64,000 nucleotides of DNA from CBDCMJ01 sp965218875 (GCA_965218875.1 OZ244707.1:2046001-2110000); one strand, 5' to 3'. Positions 27,440-36,738 are shown, counted from the first letter of the stretch. A program made the numbers and translations. The notes: generated from the letters alone by a model not told the origin.

Positions 27440-27549
27440 CACTGCTCCCAATGACCACCTTCTGCCGGCGCTCTAAAGCGGTTCCCTATTGGGCACCCCG
27501 ATTTTCCGTGACACCCTCTGCCCACGGCGGCCAAGTAGTCCGTGCGGGG

Positions 27550-28446
27550 TCAGGTCACGACTGCCGGGATGGTGAATGCCAACAGTATCATGGAAATGAC
27601 GCTGTTGTACTTGAAGAAGGGTGAGTGCAGCTTGGAAACGTCGTTGGCCCGCACCAGGCTGTTTTCGAAGACCAGCAGGGCCACCGCGATCGCCCACCCC
27701 ACGTAGTAGTAAAAGCCCAGGTCGAGCCACAGGCCCAGGGCCAGCAGGCAGGCGGTGGCGACCAGGTGCAGGCCTTTGCACACCCAAAGGGCCGCGGACA
27801 CGCCGAACCGGCTGGGCACCGAGTGGATGCCGTGCTCCTTGTCGAAGGCGTAGTCGGCGCAGCCGTACACAATGTCGAAGCCGCCGGCCCAGGCCGCAAC
27901 GGCCAGGGATAGGAGCACCGGCTCCGGGTCCAGCCGGCCCGTAACGGCTATCCAAGCCGCTGAGGGAGACATGCCCAAGGCGCACCCCAGCAGGAGGTGG
28001 CAGGCCCAGGTGTGGTACTTGGCGTAGGAGTAGAGGATGACGTAGGCCGCCGCCACCGGGGCCAGGGCCAGAGTCAGCAGGTTAAGCTGGAACGCGGCGA
28101 AGAAGAAGACCCCTGCCGACACCAGCATCATGGCCACGATTTCCCGGGGTTTCAGCAGCCCTCGGGGCAGGTGGCGATTAGCGGTCCGGGGATTTAGCCG
28201 GTCTTCTTCCTGGTGGATGAGCCGGTTAGCGGACATCCCCAGGGTGCGGACTCCGGCCATGGCGACGGTGATCCAAATGAAGGGGCCCCATCCGGGCCAG
28301 CCGCCCGCCGCCAGGACCATGCCCATGTAGCCGAAGGGTAGAGCGTACAGCGATTCCCACACGCGGATCGCGCCCAGGTACAGGGGCGCTTTTTCGGCGA
28401 CGGTCCAAGGAAAGGCCGCCGCGCCGTGAGCGCCAGCTTTCGCCAA
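27550..28446 (-). CDS. ubiA: UbiA-family aromatic prenyltransferase
   Basis: A 298-residue membrane protein with about eight hydrophobic segments. The second Asp-rich motif is intact (DIVYGCADYAFDKEHGIHS). The first motif, usually NRxxDxxxD, reads NRLIHQEEDRLNPRTANR, so one Asp is His. The protein would attach a polyprenyl chain to an aromatic acid in quinone synthesis. It sits between ubiD and ubiX. Confidence 0.88.
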   Translation of the reverse strand: MAKAGAHGAAAFPWTVAEKAPLYLGAIRVWESLYALPFGYMGMVLAAGGWPGWGPFIWITVAMAGVRTLGMSANRLIHQEEDRLNPRTANRHLPRGLLKPREIVAMMLVSAGVFFFAAFQLNLLTLALAPVAAAYVILYSYAKYHTWACHLLLGCALGMSPSAAWIAVTGRLDPEPVLLSLAVAAWAGGFDIVYGCADYAFDKEHGIHSVPSRFGVSAALWVCKGLHLVATACLLALGLWLDLGFYYYVGWAIAVALLVFENSLVRANDVSKLHSPFFKYNSVISMILLAFTIPAVVT

Positions 28447-28525
28447 GTGCTCCCCGCTCGCCGGCGGAGCTACGGCCGGCCCGACGTAGCCGGATTGCGG
28501 CCCGTGGAATGCGACGGGGGCGGCG

Positions 28526-29983
28526 TCAATGGATGCCGTATTCGTCCCACTTGCCGTCCACCAGCGCCTTGATTTCCGGGGACATCACGATATCCGGAGG
28601 CCATCCCTGCTTCCGGCCTTCCAACGGGCCTTTGATGGTGGCGTCGATGCCCAGCTTGCTGCCGAACTTGGGCGTGGGCGACCCGACGTCGAGATCGTCG
28701 ATGGGCCCGCTGGATATGGCCAGGTCGGTAGCCGGGTCGATGTTGTTGGCCACCCGCCACACGACCTCCGACGGGTCGTGCACGTTCACAAAGTGGTCCA
28801 CCACGACGATGGTCTTGGCCAGGCTCATGAGCCCCAGTCCCCACAGGCCGTTCATCACCTTGCGGGCATGGCCGGGGAACTCCTTCTTGATGGACACGAT
28901 GACCAGGTTGTGGAAAACGCCCTCGGCGGGCATGTTGATGTCCACTATTTCCGGCAGCACCAGCTTTAGGGTGGGGAGGAAAACCCGCTCCGAGACCTTT
29001 CCCATCCAGTAGTCTTCCATGGGAGGGCGTCCGACCACCACGGCAGGATAGATGGGCCGGGGCCGCTGGGTGACGCAAGTTACGTGGAACACGGGGTAGG
29101 AGTCGGTCATGGAGTAGTAGCCGGTGTGGTCTCCGAAGGGGCCTTCCTCCCTCTCCTCTCCAGGTATGACGTACCCTTCCAGGACGATTTCCGCTTGGGC
29201 CGGGACCAACAGGTCGACGGTCTTCCCCTTGACCAGTTCCACTCCCTCCTCGCGCAGAAACCCGGCGACCGCCATTTCGTCCACCTCCGGCGGGACCGGG
29301 GCCGATCCGGTCCAAATGGTGGCCGGGTCTCCTCCCAGGGCCACGGCCACCTCCAGCCGGTCGTCGCCCCGCTCGCTGCTTATGCGGTAGTGGTGGGTCC
29401 CAACCTTGTGGGTTTGCCAGTGCATCCCGGTCGTGTTGCGGTCGTACACCTGCAGGCGGTAGGTGCCATAGTTTTGCACGCCAGTCTGGGGATTGCGGGT
29501 AATCACCAGCGGCAGGGTGATGAAGCGTCCCCCGTCCAGGGGCCAGCACTTCAGGACCGGCATACGGAACAGGTCCACCTCGTCCCCGCGATAGACCACG
29601 TCCTGGCACGGGGCGTGGCTTACCGTTTTGGGCTGGAAGGAACCCAGGTTGACCAGTTGTCCCAGGGTCCGGAGCTTGTTCATCAGGCCCTCGGGGGGGC
29701 CGTGCCGCAGTTGCAGCAAGCCCTCCACCCGGTCGACCAGTTCGTCCAGGTGGTCCACTCCCAGGGCCCAGGCCATGCGCCGGTCGGAGCCGAACATGTT
29801 GATCAATACCGGCGTGTCGTAACCGGTCACGTTCTCGAACACCAGCGCAGGCCCACCGCTTTTAACGACCCGGTCCGCTATCTCCGTTATCTCCAGCTCC
29901 CAGCTAACGGGGGTCTTGATGCGGCGGAGCTCATTTTTCTCTTCCAGAAACGCGATAAACTCGCGCAGGTCTTTGAACTTCAT
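28526..29983 (-). CDS. ubiD: UbiD-family decarboxylase
   Basis: A 485-residue prenyl-FMN-dependent decarboxylase spanning the full family: FKDLREFIAFLEEKNELRRI at the N-terminus, the central GPFGDHTGYYSMTD, and late motifs VVVDHFVNVHDPSEV and LGIDATIKGP. It removes a carboxyl group from an aromatic ring in quinone synthesis. It is first in the ubiD-ubiA-ubiX-ubiE set and needs the UbiX product as cofactor. Confidence 0.93.
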   Translation of the reverse strand: MKFKDLREFIAFLEEKNELRRIKTPVSWELEITEIADRVVKSGGPALVFENVTGYDTPVLINMFGSDRRMAWALGVDHLDELVDRVEGLLQLRHGPPEGLMNKLRTLGQLVNLGSFQPKTVSHAPCQDVVYRGDEVDLFRMPVLKCWPLDGGRFITLPLVITRNPQTGVQNYGTYRLQVYDRNTTGMHWQTHKVGTHHYRISSERGDDRLEVAVALGGDPATIWTGSAPVPPEVDEMAVAGFLREEGVELVKGKTVDLLVPAQAEIVLEGYVIPGEEREEGPFGDHTGYYSMTDSYPVFHVTCVTQRPRPIYPAVVVGRPPMEDYWMGKVSERVFLPTLKLVLPEIVDINMPAEGVFHNLVIVSIKKEFPGHARKVMNGLWGLGLMSLAKTIVVVDHFVNVHDPSEVVWRVANNIDPATDLAISSGPIDDLDVGSPTPKFGSKLGIDATIKGPLEGRKQGWPPDIVMSPEIKALVDGKWDEYGIH

Positions 29984-30213
29984 TCCGCAGCCCTGGGTGG
30001 AATTGGTGAGAATGCGGCGCTCCGGCCGGAGGTTGACGGCGGCTCGCTGTCCAGCGAAGGCAACCGGAATAGGGCCGGGCTTGAGCCGACTCTAGGCGTA
30101 GCCATTGTAGCGGGTTTGCCGGCCCGCGTTCAATGGGAGGCACGCCGGCGGCCAGCCATTGCCGGGCTGACGGCGGCGGGTGGGTGGAGGGAGGAGGCCC
30201 CTTGGAGGGGAAC

Positions 30214-30537
30214 TCAGAAGCTTGAGGATTCGGTCCGCATCTTGCCGAAGCAATCGCTGCAGTAGACGGGACGGTCTCCCCGGGGCCTGAAGGGAACGGT
30301 GGCGTCAGTGCCGCACTCGGCGCACACTATGGGATACATCTCTCTAGGCGAGTCTTGGAACATCCCCCCGCCCCCGCCCCCGCCTCGCTGCTCCGTGCGA
30401 CGAACGGCGCGGCAGCTCCGGCAGCGTTTGGGCTCGTTAGAAAACCCTCGGGCGTTGAAGAATTCCTGCTCGCCTGCCGTGAAGATGAACTCGCCCCCGC
30501 ACTCCACGCAAATGAGGGTTCTGTCTGACAAGGCCAC
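30214..30537 (-). CDS. Double zinc-ribbon protein
   Basis: A 107-residue protein with two zinc sites: CVECGG ... CRSC at the N-terminus (the probable zinc-ribbon type also containing EQEFFNARGF and EPKRC) and CAECGT ... CSDCF at the C-terminus. A Gly-rich linker RGGGGGGGM joins them. Proteins of this type are common in Chloroflexota; their role is unknown, possibly nucleic-acid binding. AGGAGGTCA lies just before the start. Confidence 0.82.
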   Translation of the reverse strand: MALSDRTLICVECGGEFIFTAGEQEFFNARGFSNEPKRCRSCRAVRRTEQRGGGGGGGMFQDSPREMYPIVCAECGTDATVPFRPRGDRPVYCSDCFGKMRTESSSF

Positions 30538-30712
30538 TGGTTGACCTCCTTGTAGTCAATGCGTGCTGGCTATTTGGCCCAGTAGGTCAACCGGCGCCCG
30601 CCGTTGCGACTCGCGGGACCGCATATAGATTAGCTGCCTTGGATAACCTAACGTGTGCCTAGCAACCTATTATACCCGCCGCCGGGATATATGCAACCCG
30701 CCGGAAGCGCGG

Positions 30713-30847
30713 GTAACTGTTCAGACTTGATGTGTATCCGTTCGTCCTGAGCGAAGCGAAGTGGAGCCGTAGGCGGAACGAAGCGCAGTCGAAGGGCCTG
30801 TCCTGAGCATGTCGCAGGGCCGGTTCTGCTTAAGTCTGAACAGTTAC
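30713..30847. mobile_element. 135-bp MITE, copy 1
   Basis: Ends are perfect 16-bp inverted repeats GTAACTGTTCAGACTT. The flanking 8 bases are AAGCGCGG on the left and AAGCGTGG on the right, a target duplication with one mismatch. The interior is non-coding and contains GTCCTGAGCGAAGCGAAG-type sequence and a 23-bp module at 30797-30819. Other copies are at 47046-47158 and 62352-62486. The rest of 30538-30930 holds nothing further. Confidence 0.85.
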
Positions 30848-30930
30848 AAGCGTGGGCAGGCGCAGCTCATTGGGCTCGCCTGGGCCTGGCCCCAATTAGC
30901 GAGATAGTCCCCGGGGACTGGTCCACCTCG

Positions 30931-32031
30931 TCATTCCTGGACCAGGAAGCAAGAGGAGGCTTTGAATACGGCCCATAGCTCCATGCCCGGCTGAATGTTC
31001 ATTTCGTCCAGCGCGCTTCCCGTGATCTGGGCCCGGATGGGCACCCCGCAGTCCAGGGTTACCTCGTAGCCGGGGGACCGCAGTTCCACGCTGCTTACCC
31101 TGCCCCGAAGCCGGTTGCGCGCCGTCGAACCGGTCATTTCCCGGTGGGCCAGGATGATGTCGGAAGACCTGACGGCTACAGTCACCTCGGCTGGCGCCCC
31201 CCCGGCGTCCCCCCAAGGCGACGACGGCTCATCCAGGGCCACCTCTATGCGCAAGCCTCCGCCCGCGCAAGTCATGGTCCCATCCCTGGGGTTGCGGGCC
31301 TCGACCTTGAGGCGGAATATGTTTTCCACTCCCACCAGGTTGGCAATCTTGGCCTGGGCCGGTTGTCCCAACACGTCCAGCGGGCGGCCCGCAGCCAGGC
31401 GTCTGCCGCCGCCGATTACCTGGACCGAGTCCCCCAGGGCCAATGCCTCCTCCCGGTCATGGGTAACCAACAGCACCGGCACCCCGGTCCGGGCGAACAT
31501 GGACCGGAATTCGCTGCGGAAGATGCGGCGAAGCTCCGCGTCCAGAGACGAAAAGGGTTCGTCCAGAAGCAGCACCTCCGGATTGGGAGCAAGGGCCCGG
31601 GCCAGGGCCACCCGCTGCTGTTGGCCCCCCGACAGTTCCGTGGGGCGCCGCTGCTCCATGCCGTCCAAGTGGAGAGCGCCGATCAGCTCGTGGACTCGTT
31701 CGGCGGCGGCCTGCCGGGGCCAACTCCTCAGGCCGTAGGCGATGTTCTTAGCCACGTTCAAGTGGGGGAACAAGTTGTACTGCTGCGTCAGGTACCCGGC
31801 TCGGCGGCGGTGGGCCGGTTCCCATACGCCGCCGGCGCAGTCGTAGACCACCCTTCCCCCGATCTCGACGCGGCCCCGGTCCGGCCGCAGCAGCCCCGCT
31901 ATGGCCCGCAGGGTGGAAGTCTTGCCGGAGCCGGAGGGACCGAAGAGGACCAATACCTCGCCGGGCTCGACGCTCCAATCCGCCTCGAGGTCGAAGGTCC
32001 CCACCCGGCAGGCGACCCAGCCGCGGGTCAC
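30931..32031 (-). CDS. modC: Molybdate ABC transporter ATP-binding protein (ModC)
   Basis: A 366-residue ATPase: Walker A FGPSGSGKTST, signature LSGGQQQRVALARAL, Walker B VLLLDEPFSSLDAE and switch His in LLVTHDREEAL. The C-terminal 130 residues carry TOBE/MOP-like oxyanion-binding sequence (NRLRGRVSSVELRSPGYEV). It energises oxyanion uptake. It is the last gene of modA-modB-modC, 112 bases after modB; tungstate cannot be excluded as the substrate. Confidence 0.88.
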   Translation of the reverse strand: MTRGWVACRVGTFDLEADWSVEPGEVLVLFGPSGSGKTSTLRAIAGLLRPDRGRVEIGGRVVYDCAGGVWEPAHRRRAGYLTQQYNLFPHLNVAKNIAYGLRSWPRQAAAERVHELIGALHLDGMEQRRPTELSGGQQQRVALARALAPNPEVLLLDEPFSSLDAELRRIFRSEFRSMFARTGVPVLLVTHDREEALALGDSVQVIGGGRRLAAGRPLDVLGQPAQAKIANLVGVENIFRLKVEARNPRDGTMTCAGGGLRIEVALDEPSSPWGDAGGAPAEVTVAVRSSDIILAHREMTGSTARNRLRGRVSSVELRSPGYEVTLDCGVPIRAQITGSALDEMNIQPGMELWAVFKASSCFLVQE

Positions 32032-32143
32032 GCGAGCTTTTCCCCGGCTGGAGCAGCCCGACGGCCTAATGCACGGGCTTCTTGCCGGGCCGCCCGTCGC
32101 CGGCGACGGGGGGGTTCCACCGGGCCGCGCCGCGCCGGGGGAG

Positions 32144-32971
32144 TCATGATTGTCCCAGCCAGTGCCGCCGTGCCGCCAGCCCCAGGGCCAACAGGACCGC
32201 TACGGCCCCTGCCATCAGCAGTACCGACAGCGCCAATGCCGTGTCCAGGCTGCTCTCCATGGCGGTCATGATGGCCAGGGGCATGGTCTGGGTCTTGCCG
32301 GTGAGATTGCCCGCGAACATGACGGTCGCCCCGAATTCGGCTATAGCCCTAGCCCAGGCCAGGGCCAGCCCCGCCAACAGGGACGGCGCGGCCAAGGGCA
32401 GGGTCATCCGCCAAAAGGTCCACCAGGGGGAAATCCCCAGCGTAAGGGACACGTCTTCATGCTCTCGCGGCGTCGATTGAAACCCCAGCTTGGCGGCCCG
32501 GAGGTAGAACGGCGATGCGACGAACAGCTGGGCGAAGACCACCGCCGCCGTGGTAAAGGGAAGGCTAATGCCGGCGTCGTATAGCGCCGACCCCAGGATG
32601 CCCTGGCGTCCAAAGGCCATCAGCATGGCCACGCCCGCTACCACCGGAGGAATTACCAGGGGCAGCTCGATGAGCGTGTCCACCAACCGGAAAACCGGCG
32701 AACTGCCCCGGGCCAGCAGGTAAGCAAAGGGCGTTCCCACCAGCACCACTATCACCAGGCTAATGGCGCTGGTCATCATCGAGAGTTTCAGAGCGGTCAG
32801 GGCGAGGTCGCCGGTCAGGCTGGCCCAGAAGCTGTCTTGTTGAGCGGCCCGGAACAGCAGGGCCCCCACCGGCAACCCGATGAACCCCACGTACAGCAGG
32901 GCGCCGGCCGAGCCCAAGCCCGCGATGGCGCCGGGCCCGCGGGAAGGGCCGGACAGCCAGATCAGGGCCAC
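32144..32971 (-). CDS. modB: Molybdate ABC transporter permease (ModB)
   Basis: A 275-residue permease with about six membrane segments and the ABC-permease EAA loop EHEDVSLTLGISPWWTFWRM. It forms the membrane channel for ModC. Its start overlaps the modA end by 10 bases, consistent with translational coupling. Confidence 0.88.
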   Translation of the reverse strand: MALIWLSGPSRGPGAIAGLGSAGALLYVGFIGLPVGALLFRAAQQDSFWASLTGDLALTALKLSMMTSAISLVIVVLVGTPFAYLLARGSSPVFRLVDTLIELPLVIPPVVAGVAMLMAFGRQGILGSALYDAGISLPFTTAAVVFAQLFVASPFYLRAAKLGFQSTPREHEDVSLTLGISPWWTFWRMTLPLAAPSLLAGLALAWARAIAEFGATVMFAGNLTGKTQTMPLAIMTAMESSLDTALALSVLLMAGAVAVLLALGLAARRHWLGQS

Positions 32972-33927
32972 CGAGGGGCTCCCCCGGGACGGCCTCGGAT
33001 CTCCATGGGCCCGGTGGCTCTCGGGGCTGCCCAGGGCCCTTGGTCGTTGGCGGTATCGGGCCCTGGGCGCGACCGTGGACCTGTTTGCGCCGGTCCGAAG
33101 CCTTGGCTTTCCAGGATGCTCCGGCCTTCGGGTGAGGTCAGGAACCGGACAAACGCCTCGGCCGCGGGTCGTTGAGGCCCATCCCGCAGCACGGCCGCGG
33201 GATACGCCGCCACCACGTTGGCCCAGGCGGGCAACGGAATGACCCTTACATCGGAGGCTGCCCGGGCGTCGGTAACGTAGACTATTCCCGCGTCCACTTC
33301 TCCCAACGCCACCTTCTGCAGCACGCTCCGGACGTTGGGCTCCAGGGAGACCACGTTGGCCAGGACCCGCTCCGGGAAGCGCGACCCAAACCCGGCCCCC
33401 TCCCCCAGGTTGGATATTACCGTCCTGGAGTACCTGCCGGCAGGGACTGCGGGCTGGGCCAGCGCCAGCTTCACCCCTTTATTTCCCAGATCGGCCGGCG
33501 CCCGTACGCCGGTGGGACTATCCCCGGGAGACAGGTCTCCGCCCGGCTGTTCCGAGTCTTTGCTGTCCCGGGTGGAGGCTATGACCGCCATGGTGTTGGT
33601 TGCGAAGTCCACCGGCTCGCCCAGCACAAGCCCCAAGGTTTTCGCCTCGTTCATCTGGTGGGGGTCGGCGGAGGCGTAAACGTCGGCGCGGGCGCCGTGC
33701 TCCAGCTGTACCCGGAGGCGCTGGCTGCCGTCAAAGTTCAACGCCACCGAAGTCCCGGGATGGGCAGCTTCGAAGGAAGCCGCAACGGCCCGAAACGCCT
33801 CGGTGAGCGACGACGCGGCGAAGACCGTCAGCGTCCGGCTGTTTCCTGTTCCGGCGCCGGAGGAGCAGGCCGCCGCTATCACCAGGACCACCGCGGCGGA
33901 AATCAGTCCGGGGCGGTTCACGGCCAT
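32962..33927 (-). CDS. modA: Molybdate-binding lipoprotein (ModA)
   Basis: From the ATG at 33927 the protein begins with a lipoprotein signal, hydrophobic LISAAVVLVIAAAC with lipobox Cys, then the mature domain LTVFAASSLTEAFRAVAASF typical of ModA, and KVALGEVDAGIVYVTDA. An insertion rich in Asp, Ser and Pro (about residues 125-145) and a tail of about 45 residues beyond the usual end (SQGFGPA) are unusual. An upstream ATG at 34005 is possible, but would put 26 residues ahead of the signal. Confidence 0.88.
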   Translation of the reverse strand: MAVNRPGLISAAVVLVIAAACSSGAGTGNSRTLTVFAASSLTEAFRAVAASFEAAHPGTSVALNFDGSQRLRVQLEHGARADVYASADPHQMNEAKTLGLVLGEPVDFATNTMAVIASTRDSKDSEQPGGDLSPGDSPTGVRAPADLGNKGVKLALAQPAVPAGRYSRTVISNLGEGAGFGSRFPERVLANVVSLEPNVRSVLQKVALGEVDAGIVYVTDARAASDVRVIPLPAWANVVAAYPAAVLRDGPQRPAAEAFVRFLTSPEGRSILESQGFGPAQTGPRSRPGPDTANDQGPWAAPRATGPMEIRGRPGGAPRWP

Positions 33928-34066
33928 CCGGCCATGCCGTATGGTATTGGCGAGGGACCTGCCATTGACCTCATAATCCTCGGTGGATGGGCCGGCGTTC
34001 TTCATAGAGGCGGTTGGTTGCGCCGCTCCGGCCCCGGGTCTAGCCGCGATACTATCTAGGCGCGAT

Positions 34067-34102
34067 ATTGTAAGGTAAACTTGTGGTTCTGACAAGTATA
34101 CT
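34067..34102. promoter_or_regulatory. Divergent mod promoter region with an inverted-repeat operator candidate
   Basis: On the minus strand TTGTCA (34095-34090) and TACAAT (34072-34067) are separated by 17 bases, a good modA promoter. On the plus strand TATACT at 34097-34102 could be a -10 for the regulator gene. Between them lies the inverted repeat ACTTGT-N7-ACAAGT (34079-34097), overlapping the modA -35 box, a natural place for the adjacent regulator to bind. A direct repeat CGCGATA occurs at 34045 and 34061. Confidence 0.55.
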
Positions 34103-34115
34103 GTACTCTATCAGC

Positions 34116-35354
34116 GTGGCAGCGCTACTCAATCACCTGAAGCGGCATCGACTGAACGCCCGCCTGTCGCAAGGGGGACTGGCGGCCCGGGCGGGCGTCA
34201 GCCGCCAAGCCTACGCCGCCGTCGAGTCGGGCAAGTCCGCTCCCTCCACCGAGCTGGCCTTGCGTTTGTCCCGGGCCCTGGCGACTCAGGTCGACCTGTT
34301 GTTTTCTCTGGCCGACGAGCCGCCTCCGGCCATGCAAGCGGAGCTGATGGAGGTCCCCGAAGACTACCCGGCGGGAGCTTCCCCGGGGCCTCGGCGAGCC
34401 AGGATCTGGCGCGTGGGCGGCAGGTTGTTGGCGCGCCCGGTGTGGGGGCCTTCGGTCGCGCCTCAGTCCCTGTTGGACACGGAAGGCGTGATACTCTCGC
34501 CGCCCCAAGACCGGCGGCGAGTGGCGGTGCAGCCCTTCGATGACGAGGCCTTGGAGGTCCCTGCCCTGGCGGTGTTGGGCTGCGATCCCGCCGTGGCGCT
34601 GCTGGAGTCCGGGCTGCGGGGATACGGCGTTCGTCTGGTGGCGGTGGAAGGCGGCAGCCGTCAGGCCTTGACCGGCTTGGCCCGCGGGGACGTGCACGTG
34701 GCGGGGTGCCACCTGAAGGACGAGACCACCGGAGAATACAACCACTCTTGGGTGAGCCGGCTGGTGCCCTTCCCGTGCACCCTGATAACCTTCGCCGCCT
34801 GGCGGCAGGGTCTGATGGTGAGGGCGGGCAATCCCAAGGGTATCAACGCCGTGGGGGACCTGGCGCGTCCCCCGGAACGTCCGCCGGTGGTCATCGTAAA
34901 CCGGGAAACGGGATCGGGAAGCCGCTCCCTGCTGGACCGATTGCTCAACGGGCAGGGCATTCCCGCGGGGAGGGTGGCCGGCTACGACCGGGAGGCGGCC
35001 GGTCACTTGGCGGTGGCCCGAACGGTGGCCTCCGGGGCGGTAGACGCCGGAATCGGAGTGCAAGCAGCGGCTTGGGCCATGGGACTGGACTTCGTGCCCC
35101 TGGAGGAGGAGCGCTACGACCTGGTGGTCCCCAACCACCTGCTGGACGAGCCGCCCGTGCAGGCCCTATTCGACCTGCTGCGCCGTCCCGGCCTCCACCG
35201 CCGGGTTGAAGCCCTGGGCGGCTACGACGCCGCAGACATGGGCATGCCCGCCTCCCGGACTAGCCCGGCGCCGGCATTGGCCTGTGGCCCAGGACCTCTG
35301 CCGACTCCGGGCTTTGAGTCTAGTACTCAGTCAATCTTGGAATCAAAAGGGTAA
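34116..35354 (+). CDS. XRE-type regulator fused to a molybdate-binding-like domain
   Basis: About 412 residues. An N-terminal Xre helix-turn-helix (LSQGGLAARAGVSRQAYAAV) is followed by a PBP-like domain of the type used to sense molybdate in one-component regulators (GCDPAVALLESGLRGYGV, VNRETGSGSRSLLDRLL, GAVDAGIGVQAAAW). It faces modA and probably controls modABC. I choose GTG 34116, no good ribosome site is seen and the transcript may be leaderless; GTG 34083 is an alternative. The last codons are read from an IS630 end: without the insertion the protein would end GFESSGSD. Confidence 0.8.
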   Translation: MAALLNHLKRHRLNARLSQGGLAARAGVSRQAYAAVESGKSAPSTELALRLSRALATQVDLLFSLADEPPPAMQAELMEVPEDYPAGASPGPRRARIWRVGGRLLARPVWGPSVAPQSLLDTEGVILSPPQDRRRVAVQPFDDEALEVPALAVLGCDPAVALLESGLRGYGVRLVAVEGGSRQALTGLARGDVHVAGCHLKDETTGEYNHSWVSRLVPFPCTLITFAAWRQGLMVRAGNPKGINAVGDLARPPERPPVVIVNRETGSGSRSLLDRLLNGQGIPAGRVAGYDREAAGHLAVARTVASGAVDAGIGVQAAAWAMGLDFVPLEEERYDLVVPNHLLDEPPVQALFDLLRRPGLHRRVEALGGYDAADMGMPASRTSPAPALACGPGPLPTPGFESSTQSILESKG

Positions 35355-36502
35355 AGGCGGTGAAGTTTGGTGCGGGCATCCTGGGTGTTGAATCGCCAGT
35401 GGATGGTGGTCCCTGCGGCGTTGCGCTCCCGCACTAGTGCTTGGACTTCTCGCCGGAGCGCCTCCTCGCCGGGGAGCCGCTGCTTGAGACAGGAGCGGGC
35501 CAGGACGCTGAACTCGATTTCCGCCATCCCTTCGGCAGGCTCAGGACAGGATTGAGCCAACTGCCGTGCTTCGGCGTGTAGTGGAATTCCAGCCGCCTGG
35601 CAATCCGCCGGGCCTCCGCCGCTGGGAAGGTCTCGTACAGGGACGCCGGACGATGAGTGTTCAGGTTGTCCATGACCACCCGCACGACCTCGGCCTCCGG
35701 GTAAGCTTCGTCCACCAGCCAACGCATCTGCTGGGCGAAGTCCCGCATGGTGCGCCGCTCAGTGACCGCCACCTGCCGCCAGCCGGCCAAGGGCTCACAG
35801 GCCAAGAACAGGTTGCGGGTGCCCTCCCTGCGGTACTCGTAGTCCTGCCGCGCTGGTCTCCCCGGCTGGGCTCGCAGCGGGGGCCGGGTCTCCGCCAACA
35901 ACTGGGTGGAGGTCTCGTCAAAGCAGACCACCGGCCTTTGGGGGTCATAGGTTCGGCGTACAGGTCCAGCACGTCCTCCATGTTGGCCACGAACTCGGCA
36001 CTCACCTTGGGAATGCACCACTCCTTCTTCTGCCACGGCTTGAGAGCGTTTTTTTGAGCCGCTTACGCACTCCTTCGTGGGACATGGAGGACGCCAACCC
36101 CAACTCCACCACCTTGCCGGCCAACAGCCGCAGCGTCCAGTGGTCGTGCCCTTCCGGCGCTGGGCTGCAGGCCAGGGCTATCAGGTGGGCCTCGCCGCGG
36201 TCGTCCAGCTTCCGGTGCCGGTGGGCTTGGGGCCGGTCCCCTAGTGCCCCATCCAACGCCCCTTCGCAAAAACGCTGCTTGATTCGATACACGGTGCCCA
36301 AGGCCACGTCCAAGGCTTCTGCCACTTGGGGAGCCGGCCAACCGTCATCACTCTTGAGGAGGATCCGCGCCCTGGTGGTCACTCGGGCCGAGCTTTTCCC
36401 CACCCGGATGAGCCGCTGGAGTTCTTCCCGTTGTTCAGACGCCAGCCGCACGGCGTACTTGTCCCGGACCATCGCTGCCACCCCCTCTAACAACACTTCC
36501 AC
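35327..36502 (-). pseudogene. IS630 transposase, disrupted by three frame lesions
   Basis: The N-terminal helix-turn-helix half (VAEALDVALGTVYRIKQRF) is intact. Near 36043 a duplicated TC shifts the frame, so RLKKTLKPWQKKEW becomes RLKKTLSSRGRRR. Near 35958 one C is missing within AEPYDPQRPVVCFDETS, which carries a catalytic Asp. At 35528-35550 a 23-bp insertion splits HGSWLN from MAEIEFSVLARSCL, the segment with the last catalytic Glu. The net change is +24, so the downstream frame is restored, but the protein cannot be made. Confidence 0.85.
35528..35550. repeat. 23-bp module inserted in the IS630 transposase
   Basis: These 23 bases match, in reverse orientation and with a single difference, the module at 62436-62458 inside MITE copy 3 and a slightly more diverged one at 30797-30819 inside copy 1. 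Flanking coding sequence joins perfectly in the family pattern when the module is removed (HGSWLN to MAEIEF). No clear target duplication is visible. Confidence 0.75.
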
Positions 36503-36738
36503 CGGACAGAATATCCTAATTGGTCTACTTCTTAAACAATTGCTGAAACCAAGTTGACTGAGTACTAGTGGGAGCGATTGACTTCCGGGGCGGGCAAGGA
36601 TGCTCCATGGTTCCTTGACGGCCTCCCAAATCTAGGGTGTAATTCGCTAAGGCCTGAGTGGTCCCCCACGGCGCCGCTTTCGCCTGAGCCCGGCGAACGC
36701 CCGGTGAGGCGACTTCCACCCAAGGAGGTAAGGACATC

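Larger units (their letters stand above)
35323..36565 (-). mobile_element. IS630-family insertion sequence
   Basis: The element has imperfect terminal inverted repeats starting GTACTCAGTCAA and is flanked by TA on both sides (35321-35322 and 36566-36567), the target duplication of IS630/Tc1-type elements. It is about 1.24 kb with one transposase read on the minus strand, now broken in three places. The insertion lies at the very end of the molybdate regulator gene. Confidence 0.85.

Noticed and set aside
28470..29609. 379-codon frame opposite to the ubiD reading
   Set aside because: Same-strand alternative frame of ubiD with Arg/Gly-rich sequence and no domain.
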